Below the pieces are notes generated by a model. That model saw nothing but the letters and a program-made list of their open reading frames with translations. It did no database searches and was not told the origin of the DNA. DNA of 64,000 nucleotides. It comes from UBA5543 sp964464965. Lineage in GTDB: Bacteria; Bacteroidota; Bacteroidia; Chitinophagales; Chitinophagaceae. The first letter of the stretch is position 1. Each line of letters begins with the position of its first letter. The translations under genes were made by a program, and so were the position numbers. Below, piece after piece: positions 17,876 through 24,390 of the stretch. The stretch spans positions 248,001-312,000 of the forward strand of contig CAYXHM010000003.1 of NCBI GenBank assembly GCA_964464965.1, written 5' to 3'.

Positions 17876-18496
17876 ATGAGGAGATTGTTGTTATTCTGCG
17901 CTTTTTTACCTGTTTTGGCGTTTGCACAACCCGGCCCGTTAGATATTAACGTCGGTATTAAAGGTGGCGTGAACTTTACCCGCATGGGAGGCAGTACGTG
18001 GTCTGGTGGATACAGGTCAGGGGTATTGGGCGGCGCTTTTGCCAGCCTGGGCATAAAAAAGATAGGCGGACAGATAGAAGGGCTTGTCAGCACCACAACT
18101 TTTACGGGAAATGGCAGTAGCTTCTATAAAACAACACCATCGTTACTGAAAAATCCTGCTGATTCATCATCAACAGGCAGTTTTTCTGCGGCATACCTGC
18201 ATATTCCCGTATTGCTGAACCTGAAGATTTTTGGCAATGCCACTATTCAGCTTGGACCGCAGTTCAGTACATTATTAGCTGTGAAGGACAAAGATAACCT
18301 GCTGAACCAACCAGCAACTAATATATTTAATACCAGCGATTTTGCAGGGGTGGTAGGCCTCCAGTTGAAATTACCTTTGAAACTAAATGCCGGTGTACGT
18401 TACACATTCGGCCTTACAGACCAGAATATTTCGTCTATGGGTGAGAGCTGGAAGTTGTCGAGCATACAACTACATCTGGGCTTCTCATTCCTGTAA
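17876..18496 (+). CDS. PorT-like outer-membrane beta-barrel protein
   Basis: A 206-residue exported protein: signal peptide at 1-18 (MRRLLLFCAFLPVLAF, cleaved after AQ), then eight or so amphipathic strands with glycine-rich turns (GIKGGVNFTRMGG..., GVLGGAFASLG, VGLQLKLPLKLNAGVRYTFG), ending in an aromatic/leucine strand (IQLHLGFSFL). This is the PorT/OmpW-like outer-membrane barrel pattern common in Bacteroidota; function unknown. The ATG at 17876 starts the signal peptide; an upstream TTG at 17852 is rejected. Confidence 0.8.
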   Translation: MRRLLLFCAFLPVLAFAQPGPLDINVGIKGGVNFTRMGGSTWSGGYRSGVLGGAFASLGIKKIGGQIEGLVSTTTFTGNGSSFYKTTPSLLKNPADSSSTGSFSAAYLHIPVLLNLKIFGNATIQLGPQFSTLLAVKDKDNLLNQPATNIFNTSDFAGVVGLQLKLPLKLNAGVRYTFGLTDQNISSMGESWKLSSIQLHLGFSFL

Positions 18497-18561
18497 CGAG
18501 ATATAGATTATTATCTAAAATGGCAACGGATATCTCCTTGCCATTTTTTTATGCCTTTAAT

Positions 18562-18596
18562 TTTGCCCTTGCTTCCGCAATAAGCTATTATCTTTG
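18562..18596 (+). promoter_or_regulatory. Promoter of pssA
   Basis: TATCTTTG (18589-18596) matches the TAnnTTTG -7 box. TTG at 18569 (17 nt spacing) or TTTG at 18562 (23 nt) could be the -33 element. The box ends only 7 nt before the ATG at 18604, so the transcript would have a leader of a few nucleotides. It also argues against the longer ORF starting at 18520. Confidence 0.6.
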
Positions 18597-18603
18597 CCGA
18601 CAC

Positions 18604-19365
18604 ATGAAGCATTTACCAAATTTGCTGACTTTGGCCAACCTCATGAGCGGGTGTATTGCCATTGCGTTTATACTGAGTTCGCAACCGTTTGTCTCCAGTT
18701 TCAATGGTGATGAATATTGGGTAGTGGGTACAGAGCAGGCATACTATGGCGCATTGTTTATTGTGCTGGCTGCTATTTTTGATATGCTTGATGGATTTGC
18801 AGCCCGTGCATTACAGGTGTTTTCACCTCTTGGCAAAGATTTAGACTCACTGGCAGACATCGTATCTTTTGGTGTTGCCCCTTCTATGATATTGTTTAAA
18901 ATGCTATGGGCCAGCTATATGGCAGAGCCCTATGCTATGGATGTAAATATGCTGGCCATGTTGCCTGCATTTATATTTGTATGTGCGGGGGCTGTGCGGC
19001 TGGCCAGGTATAACATTGCTCCGGGCGGACAGAAAAATTATTTCAATGGAATGCCCATACCGGCAGCGGGCCTTTTCATAGCCTCATTGCCACTTATCAA
19101 CTGGTATAACCAATCATTAGGAGCGTATCTGCAAAGCAAATGGGCTATATATGCTATCATAGCATTGTTCAGCTGGCTGATGTTGTCCCGCATACGTTTT
19201 ATAAAAGCCCTGCCTGCAAATTTAAAACCCGCTAATATGTGGCCGCAACTGGTATTGCTGGTAGTGGGTATAGTTGGTGGCATCTTTTTATGGGCGGCAA
19301 TTGTCCCGGTTCTGTTTATCCTTTATATCCTGTTGTCACTTATTAGTAAACCAAGCGAAGCATAA
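18604..19365 (+). CDS. pssA: CDP-diacylglycerol--serine O-phosphatidyltransferase
   Basis: A 253-residue integral-membrane enzyme that makes phosphatidylserine, the precursor of phosphatidylethanolamine. The CDP-alcohol phosphotransferase motif D-x2-DG-x2-AR-x8-G-x3-D-x3-D is complete (Asp60, Asp63, Gly64, Ala67, Arg68, Gly77, Asp81, Asp85), with six or so transmembrane segments around it. I start it at MKHLPNLL because homologues begin like this and because a promoter box lies 7 nt upstream; the open frame continues to 18520 without a convincing N-terminus. purS and rsmI follow closely on the same strand. Confidence 0.92.
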   Translation: MKHLPNLLTLANLMSGCIAIAFILSSQPFVSSFNGDEYWVVGTEQAYYGALFIVLAAIFDMLDGFAARALQVFSPLGKDLDSLADIVSFGVAPSMILFKMLWASYMAEPYAMDVNMLAMLPAFIFVCAGAVRLARYNIAPGGQKNYFNGMPIPAAGLFIASLPLINWYNQSLGAYLQSKWAIYAIIALFSWLMLSRIRFIKALPANLKPANMWPQLVLLVVGIVGGIFLWAAIVPVLFILYILLSLISKPSEA

Positions 19366-19376
19366 AATATATATTG

Positions 19377-19628
19377 ATGAAATACATTGCACACATTAAC
19401 GTAATGCCATTAAAAGAATTGCTGGACCCACAGGGCAAGGCAGTAAACAACAGCCTGCACAACCTGGGACTTACACAGGTAGATGGTGTGCGCATAGGCA
19501 AGCACATTACGTTGAACATTGAGGCGGGTTCTAAACAGGAAGCCGAAACCATGGCAGCCGATGCCTGCAAAAAACTGCTGGCCAACCCGGTAATGGAACA
19601 ATATGATGTGACTGTAATAGAAGCATAA
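19377..19628 (+). CDS. purS: Phosphoribosylformylglycinamidine synthase subunit PurS
   Basis: An 83-residue protein matching PurS, the small subunit of the three-part FGAM synthase in purine synthesis (with PurL and PurQ). Family features: N-terminal AHINVMPLKELLDPQGKAV, then LGLTQVDGVRIGKHI and a C-terminal NPVMEQYDV strand. I start at the ATG at 19377, just after a TTG. It lies 11 nt after pssA and 2 nt before rsmI, so it sits in an operon with functionally unrelated genes; purL and purQ are not in the window. Confidence 0.88.
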   Translation: MKYIAHINVMPLKELLDPQGKAVNNSLHNLGLTQVDGVRIGKHITLNIEAGSKQEAETMAADACKKLLANPVMEQYDVTVIEA

Positions 19629-19630
19629 TT

Positions 19631-20317
19631 TTGCAGAAGGGGCAAGATATACAGTTATACCTGGTACCAACGCCCATTGGCAACCTGGGCGACATAACTT
19701 ACCGTGCGGTAGAAGTATTGAAAAATGCGGATGCTATATTGTGCGAAGATACCCGTACCAGTTCTGTCCTCCTTAACCATTATGGCATAAACAAACCCCT
19801 TTATCCGCACCACCAGCATAATGAGCATAAAACGCTTGAAAAAATAATAGAGGAACTGAAGGCAGGTAAGAAATTTGCCATGCTAACAGATGCTGGCACA
19901 CCCGGTATTTCAGACCCCGGTTTTTTACTGGTAAGGGAATGTTTACGTAATGGCATTGTAGTAAACTGCCTGCCGGGAGCAAGTGCTTTTATCCCTGCGC
20001 TGATACAATCGGGGTTGCCGGCAACGAGATTCTGCTTTGAGGGATTTCCGCCACAGAAAAAAGGACGGCAGACATTTTTTAAAGCCCTGGCAGAAGAAGA
20101 GCGTACCATTATTTTGTATGAGTCGCCACACAGGCTGGTAAAAACACTGAATGAACTGGCTACATACCTGGAGCCCGGGCGACAGGCTGCGGTGTGCAGG
20201 GAACTGACTAAAATGTTTGAGGAAACCCGAAAGGGTACATTAGCAGAGCTTACCGCACATTACGATACAACTCCTCCCAAAGGAGAAATTGTCATTGTAG
20301 TGGCAGGTAAAGAATAA
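19631..20317 (+). CDS. rsmI: 16S rRNA (cytidine1402-2'-O)-methyltransferase
   Basis: A 228-residue SAM-dependent methyltransferase of the tetrapyrrole methylase fold that 2'-O-methylates C1402 of 16S rRNA. Signature blocks: VPTPIGNLGDITYRA, CEDTRTSSVLLNHYGI, LTDAGTPGISDPGF and LYESPHR. The length is slightly shorter than E. coli RsmI, whose extra C-terminal region is missing. The VPTPIGN block begins at about residue 12, so the start must be close: TTG at 19631, 2 nt after the purS stop. A hairpin terminator follows. Confidence 0.92.
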   Translation: MQKGQDIQLYLVPTPIGNLGDITYRAVEVLKNADAILCEDTRTSSVLLNHYGINKPLYPHHQHNEHKTLEKIIEELKAGKKFAMLTDAGTPGISDPGFLLVRECLRNGIVVNCLPGASAFIPALIQSGLPATRFCFEGFPPQKKGRQTFFKALAEEERTIILYESPHRLVKTLNELATYLEPGRQAAVCRELTKMFEETRKGTLAELTAHYDTTPPKGEIVIVVAGKE

Positions 20318-20347
20318 TCTTACATTGACCAAACAGCATAAACAGAA

Positions 20348-20371
20348 AAAGCCACCCGTTAGGGTGGCTTT
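20348..20371. terminator. Bidirectional terminator hairpin between rsmI and small lipoprotein
   Basis: Perfect 10-bp stem (AAAGCCACCC / GGGTGGCTTT) with a GTTA loop. The minus-strand reading is followed by a T-rich run, so it ends the lipoprotein transcript. It may also stop rsmI read-through. Confidence 0.8.
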
Positions 20372-20393
20372 CCTATTTCTTAACAGAAATGGA

Positions 20394-20609
20394 TTAGTGT
20401 GCTGGAGTAGCTGCAGGAGCTGTAGCAGTAGAATCTACAGCAGTAGAATCTGTAGTTACTGGAGCAACTGGTGCTTCTTCAACAGCAGGAGCCATTTCAG
20501 TAGTTTCTTCCATTGGAGCTTCTTCAGTAGTTTCAGCTTCGTTGTTACCGCAAGATGCGATGAACATACCTAATGCCAGGGTGAAAATGCCTAATTTTAC
20601 GAATTTCAT
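20394..20609 (-). CDS. Small acidic lipoprotein (copy 1)
   Basis: A 71-residue lipoprotein: MKFVKLGIFTLALGMF, then lipobox ASC (Cys 20), then a low-complexity tail rich in Glu, Ala, Thr, Val and Pro. No fold or enzyme motif. Its N-terminus is closely related to the lipoprotein encoded about 200 nt upstream (20810-21055), which indicates a tandem duplication; the tails have diverged. Each gene has its own terminator, so they are separate transcription units. The open frame on the other strand over this region is a shadow. Confidence 0.8.
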   Translation of the reverse strand: MKFVKLGIFTLALGMFIASCGNNEAETTEEAPMEETTEMAPAVEEAPVAPVTTDSTAVDSTATAPAATPAH

Positions 20610-20754
20610 AACTTGTAATTTTTAAAAAATGAATAGTTTCTCATTAATACAATAACTGAAAAAAAGTAACCTGCCATTTTTATAAAAATTTAATAATTTT
20701 ATTTTTATAACGTATTTTATATTCAATTTCAAGCATGTAATGCAGTATAACAAA

Positions 20755-20777
20755 AATCCCGGCACATGGCCGGGATT
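20755..20777 (-). terminator. Terminator of small lipoprotein copy 2
   Basis: A 9-bp perfect stem (AATCCCGGC / GCCGGGATT) with a short loop. On the minus strand it is followed by a T tract. Confidence 0.8.
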
Positions 20778-20809
20778 CTGTTATAAAGTTTCTAAGTACT
20801 TTAAATAAC

Positions 20810-21055
20810 TTATTTAGTAGCTTGTTGAGCTTCAGCATTTGCCTCTTGAGCAGCAGCTTCTACTTGTTGAGCAGCTTGCATAGTAGCTGAATCACCTTCC
20901 TGTGCAGCAGCTTCTACAGCAGCACCTGCATCCTGAGTTGCTTCTTCAATATGCTCAGTTGCATCTTCTACTTTCTCTTCAGATGTTTCGCTTGCGCAAG
21001 ACATAACGAATACACTCAATGCAAATGCAAGAATTCCAAATTTTACAAATTTCAT
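20810..21055 (-). CDS. Small acidic lipoprotein (copy 2)
   Basis: An 81-residue lipoprotein: MKFVKFGILAFALSVF, lipobox MSC (Cys 20), then an Ala/Glu/Gln-rich tail with alpha-helical heptad-like periodicity (EAAAQEG...EAAAQEA). It may form a helical rod or bundle, like a small Lpp-type spacer; that is inference. It shares its first 20 residues with copy 1 at 20394-20609. Confidence 0.8.
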   Translation of the reverse strand: MKFVKFGILAFALSVFVMSCASETSEEKVEDATEHIEEATQDAGAAVEAAAQEGDSATMQAAQQVEAAAQEANAEAQQATK

Positions 21056-21172
21056 AATAGTTCTTTTTAAGATTACTAACTGTTAATACGCCATCAGGTA
21101 ATAGGTAACCCAACTTATTTTTATTTATTTTTAAAGTCATATATTTAATCATCCCATGTTTGGCAAATGTTC

Positions 21173-21201
21173 TTGCAAGATGGGCTACACTATTAACTTT
21201 G
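21173..21201 (+). promoter_or_regulatory. Promoter of sigma factor locus 2
   Basis: TTG (21173-21175), 18 nt, TAACTTTG (21194-21201): a good Bacteroidota promoter match. It gives a leader of about 50 nt to the GTG start. An 8-codon open frame (ATG 21238, stop 21262-21264) overlaps the start of the sigma gene in another frame. Confidence 0.6.
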
Positions 21202-21256
21202 TAGAATATTTATGATAGCCGGCAGGGTTACCTTTTAATGAAAATCATATTAATAA

Positions 21257-21829
21257 GTGCATAACGAGTTTGAGATAGAACAGGAATTATTAAAGCAGCT
21301 TGCTTTGGGAGACCGTGTGGTAATGGAGCAGATATATGCGCAGCACTACAGGTTTGTACGTAAATGGATTGCCAGGACGGGTGGTAATGATGATGATGCA
21401 GCAGATATATGCCAGGAATCTATGATAGTGTTGTATGAAAAATCGCGTAACAGCGACTTTCATTTGACGAGCAAGGTGAGTACCTATTTGTTTGCTATAG
21501 CGCGCAACCTTTGGTACAAAAAACTGCAAAGCAAGCCTGAAGGCCTGGTAGGAATAGAAGATGGAGATGAAGAAAGGATAGAGGGTGGCTACGAAGATGA
21601 TATAAAGGCCCACAAGGAAAGGGAACTGCATTATGAACAACTGGACAGCGCACTTGACCGTTTGGGTGAACCTTGCAGCTCTTTATTAAGGTCGTTTTAT
21701 TTTAGTAATAACAGTATGCAGCAGATAGCCACTGATTTTGGCTATACGAATGCAGATAACGCCAAGACACAGAAGTATAAGTGCCTGGCAAGATTGAAAA
21801 AGATATTTTATAGTACACAAGTGAAATGA
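21257..21829 (+). CDS. ECF-type RNA polymerase sigma factor (locus 2)
   Basis: A 190-residue sigma-70 family member. Region 2 covers about residues 24-95 (IYAQHYRFVRKWIARTG...DICQESMIVLYEK...VSTYLFAIARNLW) and region 4 about 130-185 (LDRLGEPCSSLLRSFYFSNNSMQQIATDFGY). The start is GTG at 21257; no ATG is available before region 2. A membrane-anchored protease gene starts 9 nt after its stop and is the obvious partner. The sequence is clearly different from the other two sigma genes in the window, so these are not recent duplicates. Confidence 0.88.
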   Translation: MHNEFEIEQELLKQLALGDRVVMEQIYAQHYRFVRKWIARTGGNDDDAADICQESMIVLYEKSRNSDFHLTSKVSTYLFAIARNLWYKKLQSKPEGLVGIEDGDEERIEGGYEDDIKAHKERELHYEQLDSALDRLGEPCSSLLRSFYFSNNSMQQIATDFGYTNADNAKTQKYKCLARLKKIFYSTQVK

Positions 21830-21838
21830 TGAACAGTG

Positions 21839-22921
21839 ATGCATAATGATAACAGTAATATCCTGAAGCTGGCAGAAGCATGGCTGGACGACGTATTGAG
21901 CGAGCAGGATAAAAAGATAATAGAAGAGCGTAAACTGGCCGATACCGTTTGGGCAACAGAATTCCAGGAGTGTATTAATATGCTCAGGGGGTTGCGTGGT
22001 AGCGGCCGCCACAAACAGTTTAGCAAAACCCTGAAGGAAATACATGCACAGGTAGCGCATGAAGCAGCTACGCCACAGCCCTCAAAAACAGTAGTGCTAT
22101 GGCGCAACCACTGGCGTACAGGTGCTATTGCTGCCGGTATAGCCATGCTCACATCACTCACTACTTTTTGGGCTACACAATACAACACCAAAAAAATCGC
22201 ATCGCAATACAGCCTGCTGCGCCGCGACCTGGAAACCTACAAACGTTCCCAGCATAAAATAATCAATGATATTAAAACACAGGCAACTATCCCACCACAG
22301 GTAGAAGCACGATATACAGGTACTGGTTTCGCACTTACAAATAACGGTTACCTTGTCAGCAGTTACCACGTAGTTGCAGGAGCAGATTCTATTTATATAC
22401 AACATAGGGATGGTAACTATTATAAAGCGCAACCTATAGCATTTAATGAAACTACCGATGTTGTAATACTGAAGGTAGAGAATGCAGATTTTAAGTTCAG
22501 CAAACTGGATATTCCCTATATGATAGCAGCTCGTAAGAGCAAACTGGGCTCACGTGTGTTTTCCCTGGGTTTCCCGCAGGATGAGATTGTATATAATGAG
22601 GGCTATATAAGCGCTAAAAATGGTTACGGTGGAGATTCTACACAGTATCGCCTGGATATACAGGCAGGCCCGGGCCAGAGCGGGGCGCCTATAGCAGATG
22701 CGTCCGGTAATATAATAGGCATCATAACCGGGAAGGAAAGCGAAAGCGAGGGTACTACCTATGCCGTAGCTTCGGATGCTATTATAGACCTGCTGAACAC
22801 ATTGCCCAAAGACAACGCGATAAAAGCACCATCGGTAAACAGGTTGGGCAAAATGAGCCGTGAAAACCAGATAGAACGCCTGGAACAATTCACATGCGCT
22901 ATCAAAGTATATAAAAAATAA
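21839..22921 (+). CDS. Membrane-tethered trypsin-like serine protease, probable sigma-factor partner
   Basis: A 360-residue protein. Residues 1-85 are a charged cytoplasmic region; a transmembrane helix lies at about 92-113 and a short coiled coil at about 120-148. A chymotrypsin-fold (S1) protease domain covers about 150-330, with all three catalytic residues in context: His in SSYHVVAG, Asp in TTDVVILKV and Ser in GPGQSGAPI. No PDZ domain is present, unlike DegP/HtrA. The layout, with the protease outside and the N-terminus inside next to an ECF sigma gene, suggests a sensor that controls the sigma factor or is its main output. The hairpin at 22942 terminates the operon. Confidence 0.85.
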   Translation: MHNDNSNILKLAEAWLDDVLSEQDKKIIEERKLADTVWATEFQECINMLRGLRGSGRHKQFSKTLKEIHAQVAHEAATPQPSKTVVLWRNHWRTGAIAAGIAMLTSLTTFWATQYNTKKIASQYSLLRRDLETYKRSQHKIINDIKTQATIPPQVEARYTGTGFALTNNGYLVSSYHVVAGADSIYIQHRDGNYYKAQPIAFNETTDVVILKVENADFKFSKLDIPYMIAARKSKLGSRVFSLGFPQDEIVYNEGYISAKNGYGGDSTQYRLDIQAGPGQSGAPIADASGNIIGIITGKESESEGTTYAVASDAIIDLLNTLPKDNAIKAPSVNRLGKMSRENQIERLEQFTCAIKVYKK

Positions 22922-22941
22922 TTCTGTATAGCTAAATAAAA

Positions 22942-22967
22942 AAAGCGGCGATCCTCGCCGCTTTTTT
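22942..22967 (+). terminator. Terminator after the sigma/protease operon
   Basis: A 9-bp perfect stem (AAAGCGGCG / CGCCGCTTT) with a 5-nt loop and a run of T residues: a canonical intrinsic terminator. Confidence 0.9.
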
Positions 22968-22988
22968 GTGCGTTATTCTCGTATATGG

Positions 22989-23021
22989 TTGTACAGTCGG
23001 GTAGATTATTATCTACCTTTG
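22989..23021 (+). promoter_or_regulatory. Promoter of tatC
   Basis: TTG (22989-22991), 22 nt, TACCTTTG (23014-23021). The -7 box matches the consensus; the spacing is slightly long. Confidence 0.5.
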
Positions 23022-23043
23022 CCACCTTGTAAGTAAGATACAG

Positions 23044-23892
23044 TTGAGTAACAGAAAGCCTATTTTCAGAAAAAGAGACCAGTACAATCCCCGTGGGGAA
23101 ATGTCCTTTATAGACCATATAGAGGAGTTGCGCTGGCATATAGTCCGTTCGCTGGTAGCAATACTCATCGGGGGTATTGTGATGTTTATATACAGCGAGG
23201 AGGTTTTTGATGGTATTATAGTAGCCCCTGCCAAAAGTGATTTCATTTCTTATAAGATATTATGCGATTTTGGTAAAATGCTGAATACAGAGGCACTGTG
23301 CCTTGATCAGATCAACCTTAAGTTTCAGAATACAGAGCTTTCCGGCCAGTTCATGATGAGTTTCTCAGTTTCTTTTATGCTGGGCTTTATCATTGCCTTC
23401 CCTTACGTATTCTGGGAGTTCTGGAGATTTATTAAACCTGCCCTCAGCCCTAAAGAGTTGAAGAATGCGAGGGGGATAGTGTTCTGGACATCTTTCCTGT
23501 TTTTCCTGGGTGTATTGTTTGCCTATTATGTCATAGCGCCGTTCACCATCAATTTCTTTGCCAACTATACATTGAGCCCTACGTTTGAAAATATCATAAC
23601 CATATCCAACTACTATGGTACCCTTTGCGATCTTGTATTGGGTATAGGCCTCGTGTTCGAGCTGCCGGTTGTAGTATATTTCCTGTCGCGCATAGGATTG
23701 TTGACTCCGCACCTGATGCGCTCTAAAAAGAGTTACGCTATATTGATTATTTTTGTACTGGCGGCTATTATTACCCCGCCCGATATGTTCTCTATATGGT
23801 TGGTAGCAATACCTATGCTTATATTATACCAGATATCTATAACCATAAGCGACAGGGCATATAAAGCATTGCAAAACAGTAAGGAAGATTAA
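23044..23892 (+). CDS. tatC: Sec-independent protein translocase subunit TatC
   Basis: A 282-residue inner-membrane protein with six transmembrane helices. It is the twin-arginine signal receptor of the Tat system, which exports folded proteins. Signatures: MSFIDHIEELRWHI near the N-terminus, FPYVFWEFWRFIKPALSPKE in the first periplasmic/cytoplasmic loops, and the C-terminal AAIITPPDMFS block. I use TTG at 23044; ATG at 23101 (MSFIDH) is a good alternative, since the extra 19 residues are a charged tail that some homologues also have. rpiB follows 11 nt later. tatA is not in the window. Confidence 0.93.
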   Translation: MSNRKPIFRKRDQYNPRGEMSFIDHIEELRWHIVRSLVAILIGGIVMFIYSEEVFDGIIVAPAKSDFISYKILCDFGKMLNTEALCLDQINLKFQNTELSGQFMMSFSVSFMLGFIIAFPYVFWEFWRFIKPALSPKELKNARGIVFWTSFLFFLGVLFAYYVIAPFTINFFANYTLSPTFENIITISNYYGTLCDLVLGIGLVFELPVVVYFLSRIGLLTPHLMRSKKSYAILIIFVLAAIITPPDMFSIWLVAIPMLILYQISITISDRAYKALQNSKED

Positions 23893-23903
23893 ATAAGATA
23901 AAT

Positions 23904-24359
23904 ATGGAAGCCAATTTTAACAGGCAGTTGCCATTGGCCATAGGTGCCGACCACGCAGGTTTTGAGTACAAGGCGCAGCTGATAGAAATGCTGAAAAATG
24001 CAGGCTGGCAGGTAGAAGACAAAGGTACCTATAGTGCTGATAGTACGGACTATCCTGACTATGCGCACCCTGTAGCTACTATGGTGGAAGATGGGAAAGC
24101 TGCGGCAGGAGTGTTGATATGCGGTAGTGGTAATGGTATATGTATGACAGCTAATAAGCACCAGGGCATACGTGCCGCGCTGTGCTGGAATACAGAATTG
24201 GCAGAACTGGCCCGCCAGCATAACAATGCTAACGTAATATGCCTGCCGGCACGTTTTGTGAGCATAGAACTGGCAAAAGAAATGACTGAAAAATTCCTGT
24301 CCACAGCCTTCGAAGGTGGCAGGCACGAAAAGAGAGTAAATAAAATAAGCGGCCAATAG
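23904..24359 (+). CDS. rpiB: Ribose-5-phosphate isomerase B
   Basis: A 151-residue RpiB/LacAB-family isomerase of the pentose phosphate pathway (ribose-5-P to ribulose-5-P). Motifs: IGADHAGFEYK at residues 13-23, DYPDYAHPVA, and the active-site loop ICGSGNGICM at about 73-82. It follows tatC by 11 nt. Its stop codon TAG lies inside the loop of the terminator hairpin. Confidence 0.93.
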   Translation: MEANFNRQLPLAIGADHAGFEYKAQLIEMLKNAGWQVEDKGTYSADSTDYPDYAHPVATMVEDGKAAAGVLICGSGNGICMTANKHQGIRAALCWNTELAELARQHNNANVICLPARFVSIELAKEMTEKFLSTAFEGGRHEKRVNKISGQ

Positions 24360-24370
24360 CCGCTTATTTT
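24342..24370. terminator. Bidirectional terminator overlapping the rpiB stop codon
   Basis: A 12-bp perfect stem (AAAATAAGCGGC / GCCGCTTATTTT) with a 5-nt loop containing the TAG stop of rpiB. It has T-rich flanks on both strands and also serves the convergent TonB receptor gene. Confidence 0.9.
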
Positions 24371-24390
24371 ATTATAGAGTATCTTTTTTC

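Noticed and set aside
18520..18603. N-terminal extension of PssA (28 codons)
   Set aside because: Contains the promoter of the shorter form; homologues start at MKHLPN-like sequence.
20325..20573. Open frame on the plus strand over the small lipoprotein at 20394-20609
   Set aside because: Serine-rich shadow of the real minus-strand gene, beginning in its terminator.
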